From NCBI GenBank assembly GCA_903831575.1, contig CAIKYB010000013.1, positions 43,069-107,068 on the forward strand: DNA of 64,000 nt, read 5' to 3'. The stretch is from an uncultured Bacteroidota bacterium. GTDB lineage: Bacteria; Bacteroidota; Bacteroidia; Chitinophagales; Chitinophagaceae. The position numbers and the translations under genes are program-made. Shown here piece after piece: positions 8,426 through 17,898 of the stretch. Position 1 is the stretch's first letter. Each line of letters begins with the position of its first letter. The notes below the pieces were generated by a model, which saw only the letters and a list, made by a program, of their open reading frames with translations, searched no databases and had not been told where the DNA came from.

Positions 8426-10849
8426 TTATTTAATCCGATTGGTTTCCGTTTCAATGCCAGTCTTTCTGTTTCTGGACCCCATGATCTGCTTACTGCCAAA
8501 CCTCCAATTAAACGAAACGCGAAGGGTTCTACTCTCCCATTCTCCACCACCATCAACATTTACTCCGCCGAAATTATTATTCGCATGCCATGGTGCTGTA
8601 AAGAAAATATCCGTCCATGAAATCTTTAAGGATGCTTCTTTTTTAAACAACAGCTTTTGTATTCCTATATCTAGAGACCCTTGAGGATCTGTCAACCAGG
8701 TTGCGCCCCAAATTGATGGACCATTATACCAACCACTTAGCTCTGCTGTATAATCCTTACCCAAAGAAAAAGTTTGCTGCAGATACGCACCATACAAGGG
8801 GATTTTTTTATTGACTTTATTAACGCCAATTAACCCATCAAATAACTGATAGTTATACCAAAGATTTATATAACCATTCCACCACTTATTAATTGGTGTA
8901 GGGGAACCTATTGCCAAATTATACATTTGCTGTGTAGCTAAATTTCTTTGTTGAACATAACTGGCATTTCTAATAGTATCTGTCATCTCTGTGGAGTAAT
9001 CAGACACATAACTATAACCTAAAGTTGTATTAATAAATCCCATGAAAGTATGTATCAACTCCACTGTCTGTGTGTACTGCGGTCTTAGAAAAGCATTTCC
9101 CTTCTGATAAGTCAGTTCATCTAATTTCTTTTCAAACGGATTCAAATCCTGATAAGTGGGCCGATCAATTCTTCTGCTGTAAGTAAGATTTAAAGAGTGC
9201 TTTGGATTGATATTAAAAGTCAAAGCAGCTGATGGGAAAAAGTCTGTGTACGATTTTTTTACTGTATTATCTGGTTGTATAATCCCATCGGCTCTTGTTA
9301 AAACGCCTTCACTGTTGGTTTGTTCCATTCTCATTCCAAACTGGATACTCCATTTCTGATTTAAGGTTTTAAAACAACTTGCATAAAGCGCATTCACATT
9401 CTCTTTGTAGTTAAAGAAATTACTTTTATCTAATGCCTTTATGGGAATAGCATTCGCATCTTCAGTGAAAAAATCAAAGGTATTGTCTGTATTTACAAAT
9501 GAAACTTTGCCACCGTAACTTAATTTTCCATTTTTTATTTTTTGTTCGACATCAATTTTTGTGGTATAAATGTCAATATTTAAAGGCATTTGAGCACGAT
9601 TAATCACACTATAATCTAATGAGTGATCATTAAAATAATAATTATTGGGTTGATAATTTCCTCCGGATTTTCTAAATAAACCATAATCAGCATCCACATT
9701 AATTTCTGTACCACTGGTATCAATATATCTGTAATTCAGATTTACATTCGAGTTGTTGGTATTGCCATTTCCTGTACTATTGGATTCCAATGATTTGATA
9801 AAAGTCTGTGTGGGATTGTATTGAATCGGTGTGTTGCCAAAACTCAATTCATCACTTTTATTCAAATTAGAAGTTAGTAAAATTCCGAAAGTGCTTTTTG
9901 CATTTACAAAATAATCTAAACCGGCTTTAATATTCCAATTTGTTTTGTTGTTTTTATTGACACTGTTTAAATCGTAAAGTGTATCCAATTGTAAACGATT
10001 CAATTTCATCGTGTACTGATTAATCCCAAGATTAAGTCCAAGATTTCCAAATAAATTAATTTTCTTATTACGATAATTAATATTAAATGCGCCATTACCC
10101 TTTGGCGTTATCCCCTGAATGAATCCGGCAGTAACACTTCCATTGGTTCCGAATTTTTTATTCTTTTTCAATCTGATGTTGATTATTCCTGCATTCCCGC
10201 TTGCATCATATTTTGCAGAAGGATTACTGATCATTTCTATTGCTTCAATATCACTGCTGCTTATCCCTTTCAAATAGGCCGCCAATTCTTTTGAATCCAA
10301 TTGAGATATTTTACCATCTACATATACTTTAACACCAGTCTTCCCTTTCATGCTGATGTTGTCATTATTATCAACTTGTAACCCTGGGCTTTTTCTCAGT
10401 AATTCAAAAGCGTCACTTCCCGTTGCATTAATACTAGACTCTACATTGAATACTAATTTATCCGCTTTCACTTCGACCAAAGGTTTTTTATTGGAAACTG
10501 TAACAGATGATAAAGTCCCTTTTGATTGAATAAGCTTTGCATCCTCCATTTTTATATCCTCAGCGGCAAGGAAATTGATACCCTTAGAAAAAAACTCCTG
10601 ATAACCAATGGCTGTAAATTTTAAAATATAATTATCCGCAGGAGTCATTGAAAAATCATACGCACCTGATTCATTTGAAATAGTGGCCTTAACCAAACTG
10701 CTATCGTTGGCTTTAAGTAAACTAACCGTAACCAAAGACAAAGCCTTATTGCCAATTCCAATAACTTTTCCAGAAATAAGTTGATTAGTTTGAGAAAATG
10801 AAGACATAGAAAGAAGCACACAAACAATAAGAAACAATACTATTCTCAT
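8426..10849 (-). CDS. Outer-membrane beta-barrel receptor, TonB-dependent type
   Basis: An 807-residue protein starting at the ATG complementary to 10847-10849, which opens the signal peptide MRIVLFLIVCVLLSMSSFSQ. A carboxypeptidase-regulatory-like domain (about residues 20-105, ISGKVIGIGNKALSLVTVSL) is followed by a plug-like region with KADKLVFNVESSINATGSDAFELLRKSPGLQV and VKVYVDGK, and then a long barrel with alternating aromatic strands. This is the outer membrane beta-barrel family (OMP_b-brl_3 group) of TonB-dependent receptors. There is no SusD partner beside it, so a polysaccharide system is not indicated and the ligand is unknown. It ends in a strand RVSFNWRFGS plus a short charged tail. 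Confidence 0.88.
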   Translation of the reverse strand: MRIVLFLIVCVLLSMSSFSQTNQLISGKVIGIGNKALSLVTVSLLKANDSSLVKATISNESGAYDFSMTPADNYILKFTAIGYQEFFSKGINFLAAEDIKMEDAKLIQSKGTLSSVTVSNKKPLVEVKADKLVFNVESSINATGSDAFELLRKSPGLQVDNNDNISMKGKTGVKVYVDGKISQLDSKELAAYLKGISSSDIEAIEMISNPSAKYDASGNAGIINIRLKKNKKFGTNGSVTAGFIQGITPKGNGAFNINYRNKKINLFGNLGLNLGINQYTMKLNRLQLDTLYDLNSVNKNNKTNWNIKAGLDYFVNAKSTFGILLTSNLNKSDELSFGNTPIQYNPTQTFIKSLESNSTGNGNTNNSNVNLNYRYIDTSGTEINVDADYGLFRKSGGNYQPNNYYFNDHSLDYSVINRAQMPLNIDIYTTKIDVEQKIKNGKLSYGGKVSFVNTDNTFDFFTEDANAIPIKALDKSNFFNYKENVNALYASCFKTLNQKWSIQFGMRMEQTNSEGVLTRADGIIQPDNTVKKSYTDFFPSAALTFNINPKHSLNLTYSRRIDRPTYQDLNPFEKKLDELTYQKGNAFLRPQYTQTVELIHTFMGFINTTLGYSYVSDYSTEMTDTIRNASYVQQRNLATQQMYNLAIGSPTPINKWWNGYINLWYNYQLFDGLIGVNKVNKKIPLYGAYLQQTFSLGKDYTAELSGWYNGPSIWGATWLTDPQGSLDIGIQKLLFKKEASLKISWTDIFFTAPWHANNNFGGVNVDGGGEWESRTLRVSFNWRFGSKQIMGSRNRKTGIETETNRIK

Positions 10850-10967
10850 TATGATTTTATTTTGATGCAAATATCGTTACAGACAACCGATTTCACTAAT
10901 AGAATAGCATAAACTTTCAAATAATAAGGTAGATATAAGGTATTAGAATAAAATGATACAGAAATTA

Positions 10968-11561
10968 CTATAAATCCTCTTCCAAAAAACCCCAGCTTTT
11001 TTGAAGTGCTGTCAATTCTTCCCCTTTAATTTGAGGTTCTTTATAATGACCAGCAATATTTTTTTGTCGGAATGCTTCATACAAACTTACGGCACAAGCA
11101 ACTGAGATATTTAAAGATTTAATAATCCCAACCTGAGGAATAATAAAATTCCCATCAGCCAACCCAATCAATTCCTCACTTACACCGCTATGTTCATTTC
11201 CAAACACAAGAGCTACATGTTCGGTCAGATTCAGCTCATATAAATCAACCGCATCAGAACTTAAATGAGTAGTATAAATTTTATGGTATTTTTTTCTTAA
11301 CTCATTAAAACATGTTTGAACATCCGTAAACTGGTGAATAGTCAACCACTTAGAAGCACTGGAACTACTTTTAGCACCCCATTTTTTATGATTGGCAATT
11401 ACCGTATTCAAAATATAAATCTCCTGAATCCCAACAGCATCACAGGTTCGCATAACTGCTGAAATATTGTGTGGATCTGCTACATTTTCTAAAACAATAG
11501 TAAGATTAAGCTGCCTTTTGCTCAATACCGAATTCAGTCTTTCGTTTCTTTCAGGTGTCAT
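10968..11561 (-). CDS. trmH: tRNA (guanosine-2'-O-)-methyltransferase TrmH
   Basis: A 197-residue SPOUT-superfamily methyltransferase. It aligns well in memory with E. coli TrmH: MTPERNERLNSVLSKRQ at the start, LENVADPHNISAVMRTCDAVG as motif 1, ALVFGNEHSGVSEE as motif 2, and GIIKSLNISVACAVSLYEAFRQ as the deep-knot motif 3 that binds S-adenosylmethionine. TrmH methylates the ribose of G18 in the D-loop of tRNAs. The gene stands alone between the outer-membrane receptor and the oppositely oriented M13 peptidase. A second SPOUT methyltransferase at 48341 is shorter and divergent in sequence, so the two are paralogues with different targets. Confidence 0.88.
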   Translation of the reverse strand: MTPERNERLNSVLSKRQLNLTIVLENVADPHNISAVMRTCDAVGIQEIYILNTVIANHKKWGAKSSSSASKWLTIHQFTDVQTCFNELRKKYHKIYTTHLSSDAVDLYELNLTEHVALVFGNEHSGVSEELIGLADGNFIIPQVGIIKSLNISVACAVSLYEAFRQKNIAGHYKEPQIKGEELTALQKSWGFLEEDL

Positions 11562-11648
11562 AATTGCGAAAATCGTAAAATTGGAGCTATTTAATTAAAA
11601 TATTTTTTACATCATCAAATCATTTCCTACATTTAGCAAAAATTTTTT

Positions 11649-13679
11649 ATGCAGAAAATGATAATCGCCACTTTAATTTTACTTTCCTTCAGCGCTTGTA
11701 AAAACAAAAGTGATAACAGTATAAAACCTGACCTAGTATCTATTAATCTTGATACAACAATAAGTCCCTCGCAAGATTTTTTTGAATATGCAAATGGCGG
11801 ATGGATTAAAAACAACCCTATTCCAGCAGAGCAATCAAGCTGGGGAATCGCCAATTTAGTGATTGAAGAAAACATGAAGCGCTTAAGAGAAATTAGCGAT
11901 AAAGCAGCTGCTTCAAATGATAAAGCAGGTAGCAGCAACCAGATGATTGGTGATTTCTGGAGTACGGCAATGGATACCTTGAAAATTGAAAAGGAAGGCT
12001 TAAATCCCATTAAACCTTTACTTGAAAAGATCAATGCCATTAAAGATGTCAACAGTTTGGTTACAACAGTTGCTGAATTAAAGAAAATTGGTTCTTCTAC
12101 ATTATTCGATGATGGTGTTGGACAAGATGCAAAACACAGTGACGTAATGGCCTATCAATTATCACAAGGCGGAATCGGATTGCCTGAAAGAGAATATTAT
12201 TTTAAAAATGATTCAACAACCATTAACATCAGAAATCAGTACCAGCATTATATCACAACGATTCTTACCATGTCTGGCGAAAATGAAGAAGATGCAACGA
12301 CTGCCGCAAAAAATATTTTACAATTAGAAACAAAATTGGCGACAGCATCACGCAAAATAGAAGACCTCCGTGATCCTTATAAGAATTACAATAAAATGGC
12401 GATAAGCGATTTAGGTAAAATGTCGTGCAATATCGATTGGTCAAATTATCTCACCAACATTGGCATAAAATCAAAAGATTCCGTAATTGTTGGACAACCA
12501 GAATTCTTCACTACATTAAATGCTTTATTAAAATCAACGCCCATCGCTGACTGGAAAAGCTATGTAAAATTTAATTTAATCAGCGATATGGCTGCTGTAT
12601 TACCTGATGCTTATGGAAAAGTATCTTTCAATTATAACAAACTTTTTAGCGGTGCAAAAGAAAGAAGACCACGCTGGAAAAGAATGATACAAATGGAAGA
12701 AGATGCCATGGGAGAAATGCTCGGACAATTGTATGTAAAAGAATTCTTCAATGAGACCGCAAAGAAAAGATATACAGAAATGGTAGATGCTATAAAAGAT
12801 GCATTAAAAGACAGAATTGGCAAACTAACGTGGATGTCTGATAGCACCAAAGAAAAAGCTTATGTAAAATTAGCTACCATAAAAAGTAAAGTTGGCTACC
12901 CAGAAAAATGGAAAGATTTTTCTTCAATGAAAATTGGAAAAGAAAGCATGGCTAAAAATTATATGAACTCCAGATTATGGTGGCACAATTATGAATACAA
13001 TAAATTGGGTAAACCCGTTGACAGAGACGAGTGGGACATGTATCCTCAAACCTACAATGCATACTACAACCCAAGTAATAATGAAATTGTATTACCCGCA
13101 GGAATCTTCACCGTTCCAGGTTATAGAGATGAAGAACTTGACGATGCTGTAGTCTATGGTTATGGTGGAGCAAGCACCATTGGACATGAGATTACACATG
13201 GCTTTGATGATGAAGGAAGACAATTTGATGAAAAAGGAAATTTAGTAAGTTGGTGGAAAAAAACAGATGAGGAAGCCTTCAATAAAAAATCTGAAGTGAT
13301 GGTAAATCAATTCAATGAATTTGAACCAGTGAAAGGATATCATATTAATGGTAAAGCAACATTGGGTGAAAACATTGCAGATCTTGGTGGTATACTTTTA
13401 GGAATAGAAGCTTTCAAAAAAACTACTCAGTACAAAGAAGATAAAAAGATTTCAAACCTCACTCCTATGCAAAGATATTTTCTGGGTTATGCATTAGGCT
13501 GGCTAGGTCACACAAGAGAAGAACAATTAAAAAATCGTTTGATGACTGATGTGCATTCTCCTGCCAAATACAGAGTAAATGGACCTTTCGCTGATGTGGA
13601 TGAATTTTACACCACTTTCAATATCAAACCAGGATCGCCGATGTATAGAGCAGATAGTTTGAGGGTGAGGATTTGGTAG
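11649..13679 (+). CDS. M13 family zinc metallopeptidase lipoprotein (PepO/neprilysin type)
   Basis: A 676-residue endopeptidase of usual family length. MQKMIIATLILLSFSAC is a lipoprotein signal, so the enzyme is membrane-anchored outside the cytoplasm. The N-terminal domain begins with SPSQDFFEYANGGWIKNNPIP, typical of peptidase_M13_N. The zinc site is HEITH at residues 513-517 (His513, Glu514, His517) with the third ligand Glu574 in GENIADLGG. The end VNGPFADVDEFYTTFNIKPGSPMY is the conserved family tail, usually closing with a C-terminal W after Arg as here (RVRIW). It degrades small peptides. A TACATTTA box at 11628-11635 may be its -7 element, 13 bases before the ATG. Confidence 0.94.
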   Translation: MQKMIIATLILLSFSACKNKSDNSIKPDLVSINLDTTISPSQDFFEYANGGWIKNNPIPAEQSSWGIANLVIEENMKRLREISDKAAASNDKAGSSNQMIGDFWSTAMDTLKIEKEGLNPIKPLLEKINAIKDVNSLVTTVAELKKIGSSTLFDDGVGQDAKHSDVMAYQLSQGGIGLPEREYYFKNDSTTINIRNQYQHYITTILTMSGENEEDATTAAKNILQLETKLATASRKIEDLRDPYKNYNKMAISDLGKMSCNIDWSNYLTNIGIKSKDSVIVGQPEFFTTLNALLKSTPIADWKSYVKFNLISDMAAVLPDAYGKVSFNYNKLFSGAKERRPRWKRMIQMEEDAMGEMLGQLYVKEFFNETAKKRYTEMVDAIKDALKDRIGKLTWMSDSTKEKAYVKLATIKSKVGYPEKWKDFSSMKIGKESMAKNYMNSRLWWHNYEYNKLGKPVDRDEWDMYPQTYNAYYNPSNNEIVLPAGIFTVPGYRDEELDDAVVYGYGGASTIGHEITHGFDDEGRQFDEKGNLVSWWKKTDEEAFNKKSEVMVNQFNEFEPVKGYHINGKATLGENIADLGGILLGIEAFKKTTQYKEDKKISNLTPMQRYFLGYALGWLGHTREEQLKNRLMTDVHSPAKYRVNGPFADVDEFYTTFNIKPGSPMYRADSLRVRIW

Positions 13680-13695
13680 TTTTTTTTAGTGATCA

Positions 13696-13818
13696 GTTGA
13701 ATAAGTTGATTAGTTAATTAGGATATCTTAACTCATTACTAACATTTATAAATTGCTGATTGTTTTATCTGTTAGGTTAATAACTTTACAGCCCAATCAA
13801 CCAATCAACTTATTCAAC
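13696..13818. repeat. 16-bp inverted repeat between convergent genes (family copy 3)
   Basis: GTTGAATAAGTTGATT at 13696-13711 is perfectly complementary in inverted orientation to AATCAACTTATTCAAC at 13803-13818, 91 bases apart. The right arm continues as tandem CAACCAAT units to about 13842. It occupies the gap between the M13 peptidase and the epimerase. Confidence 0.65.
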
Positions 13819-13821
13819 CAA

Positions 13822-14853
13822 TCAACCAATCAACCAATAAACCTCCACCCCTAACCCAGGTTTTTCATTGTAGATTATTCTTCCAAAATCAAAATCAACA
13901 CCTTCTCCATTTTTTCCCGTTTGAAGAAGCGTGCCATCCATATCTACATAATCAAGCATCGGCGCCAATTGCGCAATAGCAGCAGTACCAACAGAAGACT
14001 CATTCATACAACCCACCATCACTTTCATCCCAAGTGACCTTGCTTTTTGTATCATTCTTCTTGCAGGCGTAATACCGCTACATTTCGTGAGTTTGATATT
14101 GATGCCGTGAAAAAACTGGTAACATTTTTCCACGTCAGATTCAAATACACAAGCTTCATCTGCAATAATTGGTAATGGTGATTTTTCGTATAATATTTTC
14201 ATGCCTTCCCAGTTATCTTTTGCTAACGGCTGTTCAACAAATTCAACGCCTAACTCTTTTAAGAGAGGAATTTTAATTAGGGCAGTTTCTAAGTCCCATG
14301 CAGCATTTACGTCCACTCTAAAAATTGCATTAGTATGTTGCCGTAATATTGCAATATTGCGAATATCATCCTCAAATCCCACTTTAATCTTATAAATAGG
14401 CCACGGTCTTTCTTCCATTTTTTTAATCATTACTTCAAGATCATCAATCCCAATCGTGAAATCAGTTAATGGAGCGGTTAAAGGATCCAAATTCCATAAT
14501 TGATACAAGGGCTTTTTCTTCATTTTGCCATAAATATCCCATCCCGCCATATCCAAAGCACAAACCAAAAAGGGATTATTAGGAAACAAATGATGTAAAT
14601 AATGCCAATACCTTTCAGGATCAGAAAATGAAAATTTTTCTAGCAATTCTTTCTTGCTTTCCAAATCACTTATCATCTCCTCTACTGTAATGTTATAGTA
14701 AGTTATTGCAGGTGCTTCGCCATAGCCTTTGATGCCAAAATAATCAAGCTCAATTAGTAAAGCAGGCTGATGCGTTTTTGTTGCTTTTGAAATAGTAAAA
14801 GGATATTTAAAGGGGAACGCTACTTTTTTATAAGAAACTTTCATTTTGTTCAT
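13822..14853 (-). CDS. Dipeptide epimerase (L-Ala-D/L-Glu type), enolase superfamily
   Basis: A 343-residue enzyme of the enolase superfamily, muconate lactonising subgroup. Catalytic bases are visible: K155-x-K157 in YKIKVGF, and K254 and K257 in INIKLTK. Metal ligands are D181 (RVDVNAAW), E207 (VEFVEQPL) and D232 (IIADEACV). The late MDYVDMDGTLL stretch contains the DxD motif typical of dipeptide epimerases, which equilibrate L-Ala-D-Glu and L-Ala-L-Glu during reuse of murein peptides. The exact dipeptide cannot be fixed without structure-based comparison. A closer start exists at M4 (14844). The codons for RNIAILR (about 165-171) coincide with an imperfect copy of a dispersed repeat. Confidence 0.88.
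   Translation of the reverse strand: MNKMKVSYKKVAFPFKYPFTISKATKTHQPALLIELDYFGIKGYGEAPAITYYNITVEEMISDLESKKELLEKFSFSDPERYWHYLHHLFPNNPFLVCALDMAGWDIYGKMKKKPLYQLWNLDPLTAPLTDFTIGIDDLEVMIKKMEERPWPIYKIKVGFEDDIRNIAILRQHTNAIFRVDVNAAWDLETALIKIPLLKELGVEFVEQPLAKDNWEGMKILYEKSPLPIIADEACVFESDVEKCYQFFHGINIKLTKCSGITPARRMIQKARSLGMKVMVGCMNESSVGTAAIAQLAPMLDYVDMDGTLLQTGKNGEGVDFDFGRIIYNEKPGLGVEVYWLIG
14342..14366. repeat. Imperfect copy of GCAATATTAC repeat inside coding sequence
   Basis: CGTAATATTGCAATAT at 14342-14357 is identical to 16 bases of the palindrome arm at 43861-43876 and continues imperfectly through GCGAATATC. It is in frame within the epimerase gene and does not interrupt it, so it may be chance or an old tolerated insertion. 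Confidence 0.3.
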
Positions 14854-14953
14854 GAATCAATATTAATACAAAAGAATGATTTCCTCTCGATTGCACCATA
14901 TTAAATACAAAAAATCAATCTGATAAAAATTTTAAGGTTTTTATTTTCTACCC

Positions 14954-14961
14954 TATATTTG
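14954..14961 (+). promoter_or_regulatory. Promoter of the 52-residue membrane peptide gene
   Basis: TATATTTG is an exact TAnnTTTG -7 box, with TTTA at 14931-14934 as a weak -33 element 19 bases upstream. The small ORF starts 15 bases downstream. Confidence 0.5.
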
Positions 14962-14976
14962 CATAAATTCAAAAAA

Positions 14977-15135
14977 ATGGAAACAACTAAGAAAAAATCA
15001 AGAGTATTATATTGGATATTATTTTTAGCTTCAATTGCTGCATTTTTTGAAGTGTATAATGTCGGTGGGGGTTACTGCTCTATGATACTCCCTTTCAATG
15101 TTACTTTTTTTGCAATGGCAATGGATTTGATGTAA
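14977..15135 (+). CDS. Small membrane protein, 52 residues, unknown
   Basis: An ORF of 52 codons, METTKKKSRVLYWILFLASI onward, too short for most gene finders. It has a basic N-terminus of three lysines and an arginine, then a hydrophobic segment near residues 11-26 and a second weaker one near 38-52 containing SMILPFNVTFFAMAMDLM. The peptide could span the membrane once or twice. Support for expression is good: a TATATTTG promoter box lies 15 bases upstream and a clean hairpin terminator 23 bases downstream, making a compact transcription unit between the epimerase and dnaK genes. I recognise no family. Confidence 0.55.
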   Translation: METTKKKSRVLYWILFLASIAAFFEVYNVGGGYCSMILPFNVTFFAMAMDLM

Positions 15136-15158
15136 AAAAATCTCCTTCTAAAATATTA

Positions 15159-15187
15159 AAAGGCCCTGATTTATCGGGGCCTTTTTG
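15159..15187 (+). terminator. Rho-independent terminator after the small membrane ORF
   Basis: AAAGGCCCTGA at 15159-15169, loop TTTA, then TCGGGGCCTTT at 15174-15184 followed by further T. One pair is a G-T wobble. Flanking A and T runs allow it to work in both directions. Confidence 0.8.
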
Positions 15188-15230
15188 TGATTCGTAGCGA
15201 TACATTATGACAACATAACCGATCCTGTAT

Positions 15231-15260
15231 AAAAAAACCGCAGCGATTAAAACTGCGGTT
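15231..15260 (-). terminator. Rho-independent terminator of dnaK
   Basis: AACCGCAG at 15236-15243 pairs with CTGCGGTT at 15253-15260, and on the minus strand the stem is followed by a run of seven T (A at 15231-15237 on the plus strand). It lies 28 bases past the dnaK stop codon. Confidence 0.85.
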
Positions 15261-15287
15261 ATATTTTTATAAATAATTAAGAAGCCT

Positions 15288-17189
15288 TTACTTCACTTCT
15301 TCAAACTCTGCATCAGTAACATTTTCTGATGATGAGTTTGCATTTTGTTCTCCTGTTGCATCAGCACCATTTTGCGCACCAGCCTCTTGTGTGGCTTTAT
15401 ACATTTCCTCACTTGCTGCTGTCCATGCTGTGTTCATTTCATTCATGGCTGCATCGATTGCAGTAACATCTTGAATTTTGTGAGCTTCTTTTAATTTTTC
15501 TAATGAAGCTTCAATCGGCGCCTTTTTATCAGCTGAAATTTTTTCGCCGTATTCTTTCAATTGCTTTTCGGTTTGAAAAATTAAACTATCGGCTTGATTC
15601 ACTTTGTCTACTTTTTCACGTTCAGCTTTATCAGAAGCCTCGTTTGCTTTAGCATCATTCTTCATTTTTTCAATTTCTTCTTTGCTTAATCCACTACCTG
15701 CTTCAATACGAATTTTTTGTTCTTTTCCTGTTCCTTTATCTTTTGCACTTACATGCAAAATGCCATTAGCATCAATATCGAAAGTTACTTCTACTTGAGG
15801 AACGCCACGAGGTGCAGGTGGAATCCCATCAAGATTAAACATGCCCAAGCTCTTATTTTGATTAGCCATTGGACGCTCCCCTTGCATAACATGAATTTGA
15901 ACACCTGGCTGGTTATCACTTGCTGTACTGAATACTTCTGATTTTTTTGTTGGAATGGTTGTATTACTTTCAATCAATCTGGTCATTACACCACCCATCG
16001 TTTCAATACCCAAACTTAAAGGAGTAACATCCAATAACAATACATCTTTTACTTCTCCGGTAAGAACAGCACCCTGAATTCCTGCGCCAATTGCAACCAC
16101 TTCATCAGGATTCACACTCTTGTTTGGTTTCTTTCCAAAGAATTTTTCTACGATTTCCTGAATTTTAGGAATACGACTGCTGCCACCAACCAATATCACT
16201 TCGTCAATTTGAGAAGTACTAATGCCTGCATCTTTCAATGCAGCTTCACATGGTTTAAGGCAACGCTCAAATAATTTATCTGCTAATGATTCAAATTTTG
16301 CACGTGTTAATTTCTTCACCAAATGCTTTGGAACACCATCAACCGCAGTTACATATGGAAGATTGATTTCAGTTTCAGATGAAGAAGACAATTCTACTTT
16401 TGCTTTTTCTGCAGCTTCTTTCAAACGTTGTAAAGCCATTGGATCTTTACGAAGGTCGATCGCTTCATCAGCCTTAAATTCATCTGCCAACCAATCCATG
16501 ATTACTTTATCAAAATCATCACCACCAAGATGCGTGTCACCATTTGTTGATTTTACTTCAAATACACCATCACCCAATTCCAAAACAGAAATATCAAAAG
16601 TACCCCCACCTAAATCAAATACAGCAATCTTTTGATCTTGTCCTTTTTTATCCATTCCATAAGCCAAAGCCGCAGCTGTTGGTTCATTTACGATCCTTCT
16701 TACATTCAATCCTGCAATCTCTCCGGCTTCTTTAGTTGCCTGGCGTTGAGCATCATTAAAATAAGCAGGAACAGTAATTACCGCTTCATTTACTTCATGA
16801 CCCAAATAGTCTTCTGCAGTCTTTTTCATTTTCTGTAATACCATTGCACTGATTTCCTGAGGGGTATACATTCTACCATCGATGTCTATTCGAACAGTAT
16901 TGTTATCACCTTTTACAACCTTATAACTCCAATGAGAACTTTCTTCAGTAACCTCATTAAACATTCTTCCCATAAAGCGCTTCACACTTGATATGGTGTT
17001 TTGAGGGTTGGTGATAGCCTGGCGTTTTGCAGGATCCCCTACTTTACGCTCCCCATTTTTTAAAAATGCAACTACCGAAGGAGTTGTACGTCTGCCTTCA
17101 TCATTCGCGATTACCACTGGTTCATTTCCCTCCATTACAGAAACACAACTATTTGTTGTGCCTAAGTCAATTCCTATTATTTTAGCCAT
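15288..17189 (-). CDS. dnaK: Chaperone DnaK (Hsp70)
   Basis: A 633-residue Hsp70 of standard length. The ATPase domain starts with [18 protein letters not shown] and includes [17 protein letters not shown] and [11 protein letters not shown]. The substrate-binding domain includes [18 protein letters not shown] and the lid region is rich in Glu, Lys and Ala. It ends [11 protein letters not shown], keeping the conserved EEVK tail that contacts co-chaperones. It folds newly made and damaged proteins in the cytoplasm with DnaJ and GrpE, neither of which is adjacent here. It is transcribed alone, with a strong terminator downstream. Upstream lies a cluster of GTCAA motifs that may be its control region. 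Confidence 0.98.
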   Translation of the reverse strand: MAKIIGIDLGTTNSCVSVMEGNEPVVIANDEGRRTTPSVVAFLKNGERKVGDPAKRQAITNPQNTISSVKRFMGRMFNEVTEESSHWSYKVVKGDNNTVRIDIDGRMYTPQEISAMVLQKMKKTAEDYLGHEVNEAVITVPAYFNDAQRQATKEAGEIAGLNVRRIVNEPTAAALAYGMDKKGQDQKIAVFDLGGGTFDISVLELGDGVFEVKSTNGDTHLGGDDFDKVIMDWLADEFKADEAIDLRKDPMALQRLKEAAEKAKVELSSSSETEINLPYVTAVDGVPKHLVKKLTRAKFESLADKLFERCLKPCEAALKDAGISTSQIDEVILVGGSSRIPKIQEIVEKFFGKKPNKSVNPDEVVAIGAGIQGAVLTGEVKDVLLLDVTPLSLGIETMGGVMTRLIESNTTIPTKKSEVFSTASDNQPGVQIHVMQGERPMANQNKSLGMFNLDGIPPAPRGVPQVEVTFDIDANGILHVSAKDKGTGKEQKIRIEAGSGLSKEEIEKMKNDAKANEASDKAEREKVDKVNQADSLIFQTEKQLKEYGEKISADKKAPIEASLEKLKEAHKIQDVTAIDAAMNEMNTAWTAASEEMYKATQEAGAQNGADATGEQNANSSSENVTDAEFEEVK

Positions 17190-17217
17190 GATTTATTTTT
17201 TTTGTTCATGTTCTATT

Positions 17218-17305
17218 TGTCAATCATTATGCCAATAGAATAATGTTGCAAAAATGTCAGTCAAATGAATAGTCAACATGTCAATAGTATAGAATGCTGA
17301 CAAAC
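17218..17305 (-). promoter_or_regulatory. GTCAA/TTGAC motif cluster upstream of dnaK
   Basis: Within about 90 bases before dnaK, the plus strand shows GTCAA at 17219, 17260, 17272 and 17280, and GTCAG at 17256, with TGACA at 17298. Read toward dnaK these are repeated TTGAC elements. They may be binding sites or alternative -35-like elements of a stress promoter; no CIRCE element is present. Confidence 0.3.
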
Positions 17306-17402
17306 ATGGAATAGAATAGTAAAAAGGAGGAAATGAGATTAGTATAAAATAAATAAAAAGTACTTTTTACTTAACTTAATGTATTTCAATTAATTAAGAA
17401 TA

Positions 17403-17888
17403 CTATTTTACTTTAAATGTGAATTTCTTTTGAGTTAAATAACTTATAATAATAAGAATAATAGTAGTGAACAACTGACTTATAAATGGAGCCCAGCTCA
17501 TCCATTCTATTAATAATTTCAACATGGAATAATTCAAAATTAAATTAAGCGAAAAGGATAAAAAGTAACGAAACAGCTGAATTCGACTGGCAATATTTGA
17601 TCCGGTAAAGACAATAAATTTATTCAAAATAAAGCCAATAATAAAAGTAATGGCTCCTGATAAAAACAAAGCTGCCATATGAGGCTTAAAAGCAAATGAC
17701 CCTATTACAACCAATGTCTTTTGAAAGATGAAATGGTAACCGATAAAATACATGGATAAACCTAATATTGTATTACCTCCACCACAGGCTGCATACCTAA
17801 AAGTCTGAACAGGCATAAACCGCCTAAATGGAGGATAAAAATAATCCAGAATATTGGTTAGTGATTGTCTCATTGAAGCTGATAGCAA
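17403..17888 (-). CDS. GtrA-like membrane protein
   Basis: A 161-residue protein with four predicted membrane helices (about residues 38-56, 64-84, 100-122 and 132-152). The first helix region FRYAACGGGNTILGLSMYFIGY and the third LFRYFLSFSLNLILNYSMLKLLIEW fit the GtrA family, whose members help move undecaprenyl-linked sugars across the inner membrane for surface polysaccharide modification. The YLTQKKFTFK end is also typical (family tails end around K-x-F-x-F). It follows the small barrel gene by 10 bases, so the two probably form an operon. No glycosyltransferase gene is beside it. Confidence 0.8.
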   Translation of the reverse strand: MLSASMRQSLTNILDYFYPPFRRFMPVQTFRYAACGGGNTILGLSMYFIGYHFIFQKTLVVIGSFAFKPHMAALFLSGAITFIIGFILNKFIVFTGSNIASRIQLFRYFLSFSLNLILNYSMLKLLIEWMSWAPFISQLFTTIILIIISYLTQKKFTFKVK

Positions 17889-17898
17889 ATTTTATTTT

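Noticed and set aside
11633..12052. Open frame antisense to the M13 peptidase
   Set aside because: It is inside a well-conserved peptidase gene and its translation resembles no family.
17219..17235. Possible sigma-54 promoter (TTGGCAT, then TTGAC) upstream of dnaK
   Set aside because: The -24 half fits but the -12 half lacks the required GC, so it does not meet the consensus.
15604..17238. Several open frames on the plus strand opposite dnaK
   Set aside because: dnaK is read strongly on the minus strand with full conservation. The opposite frames are side effects of its codon use and show no family motif.
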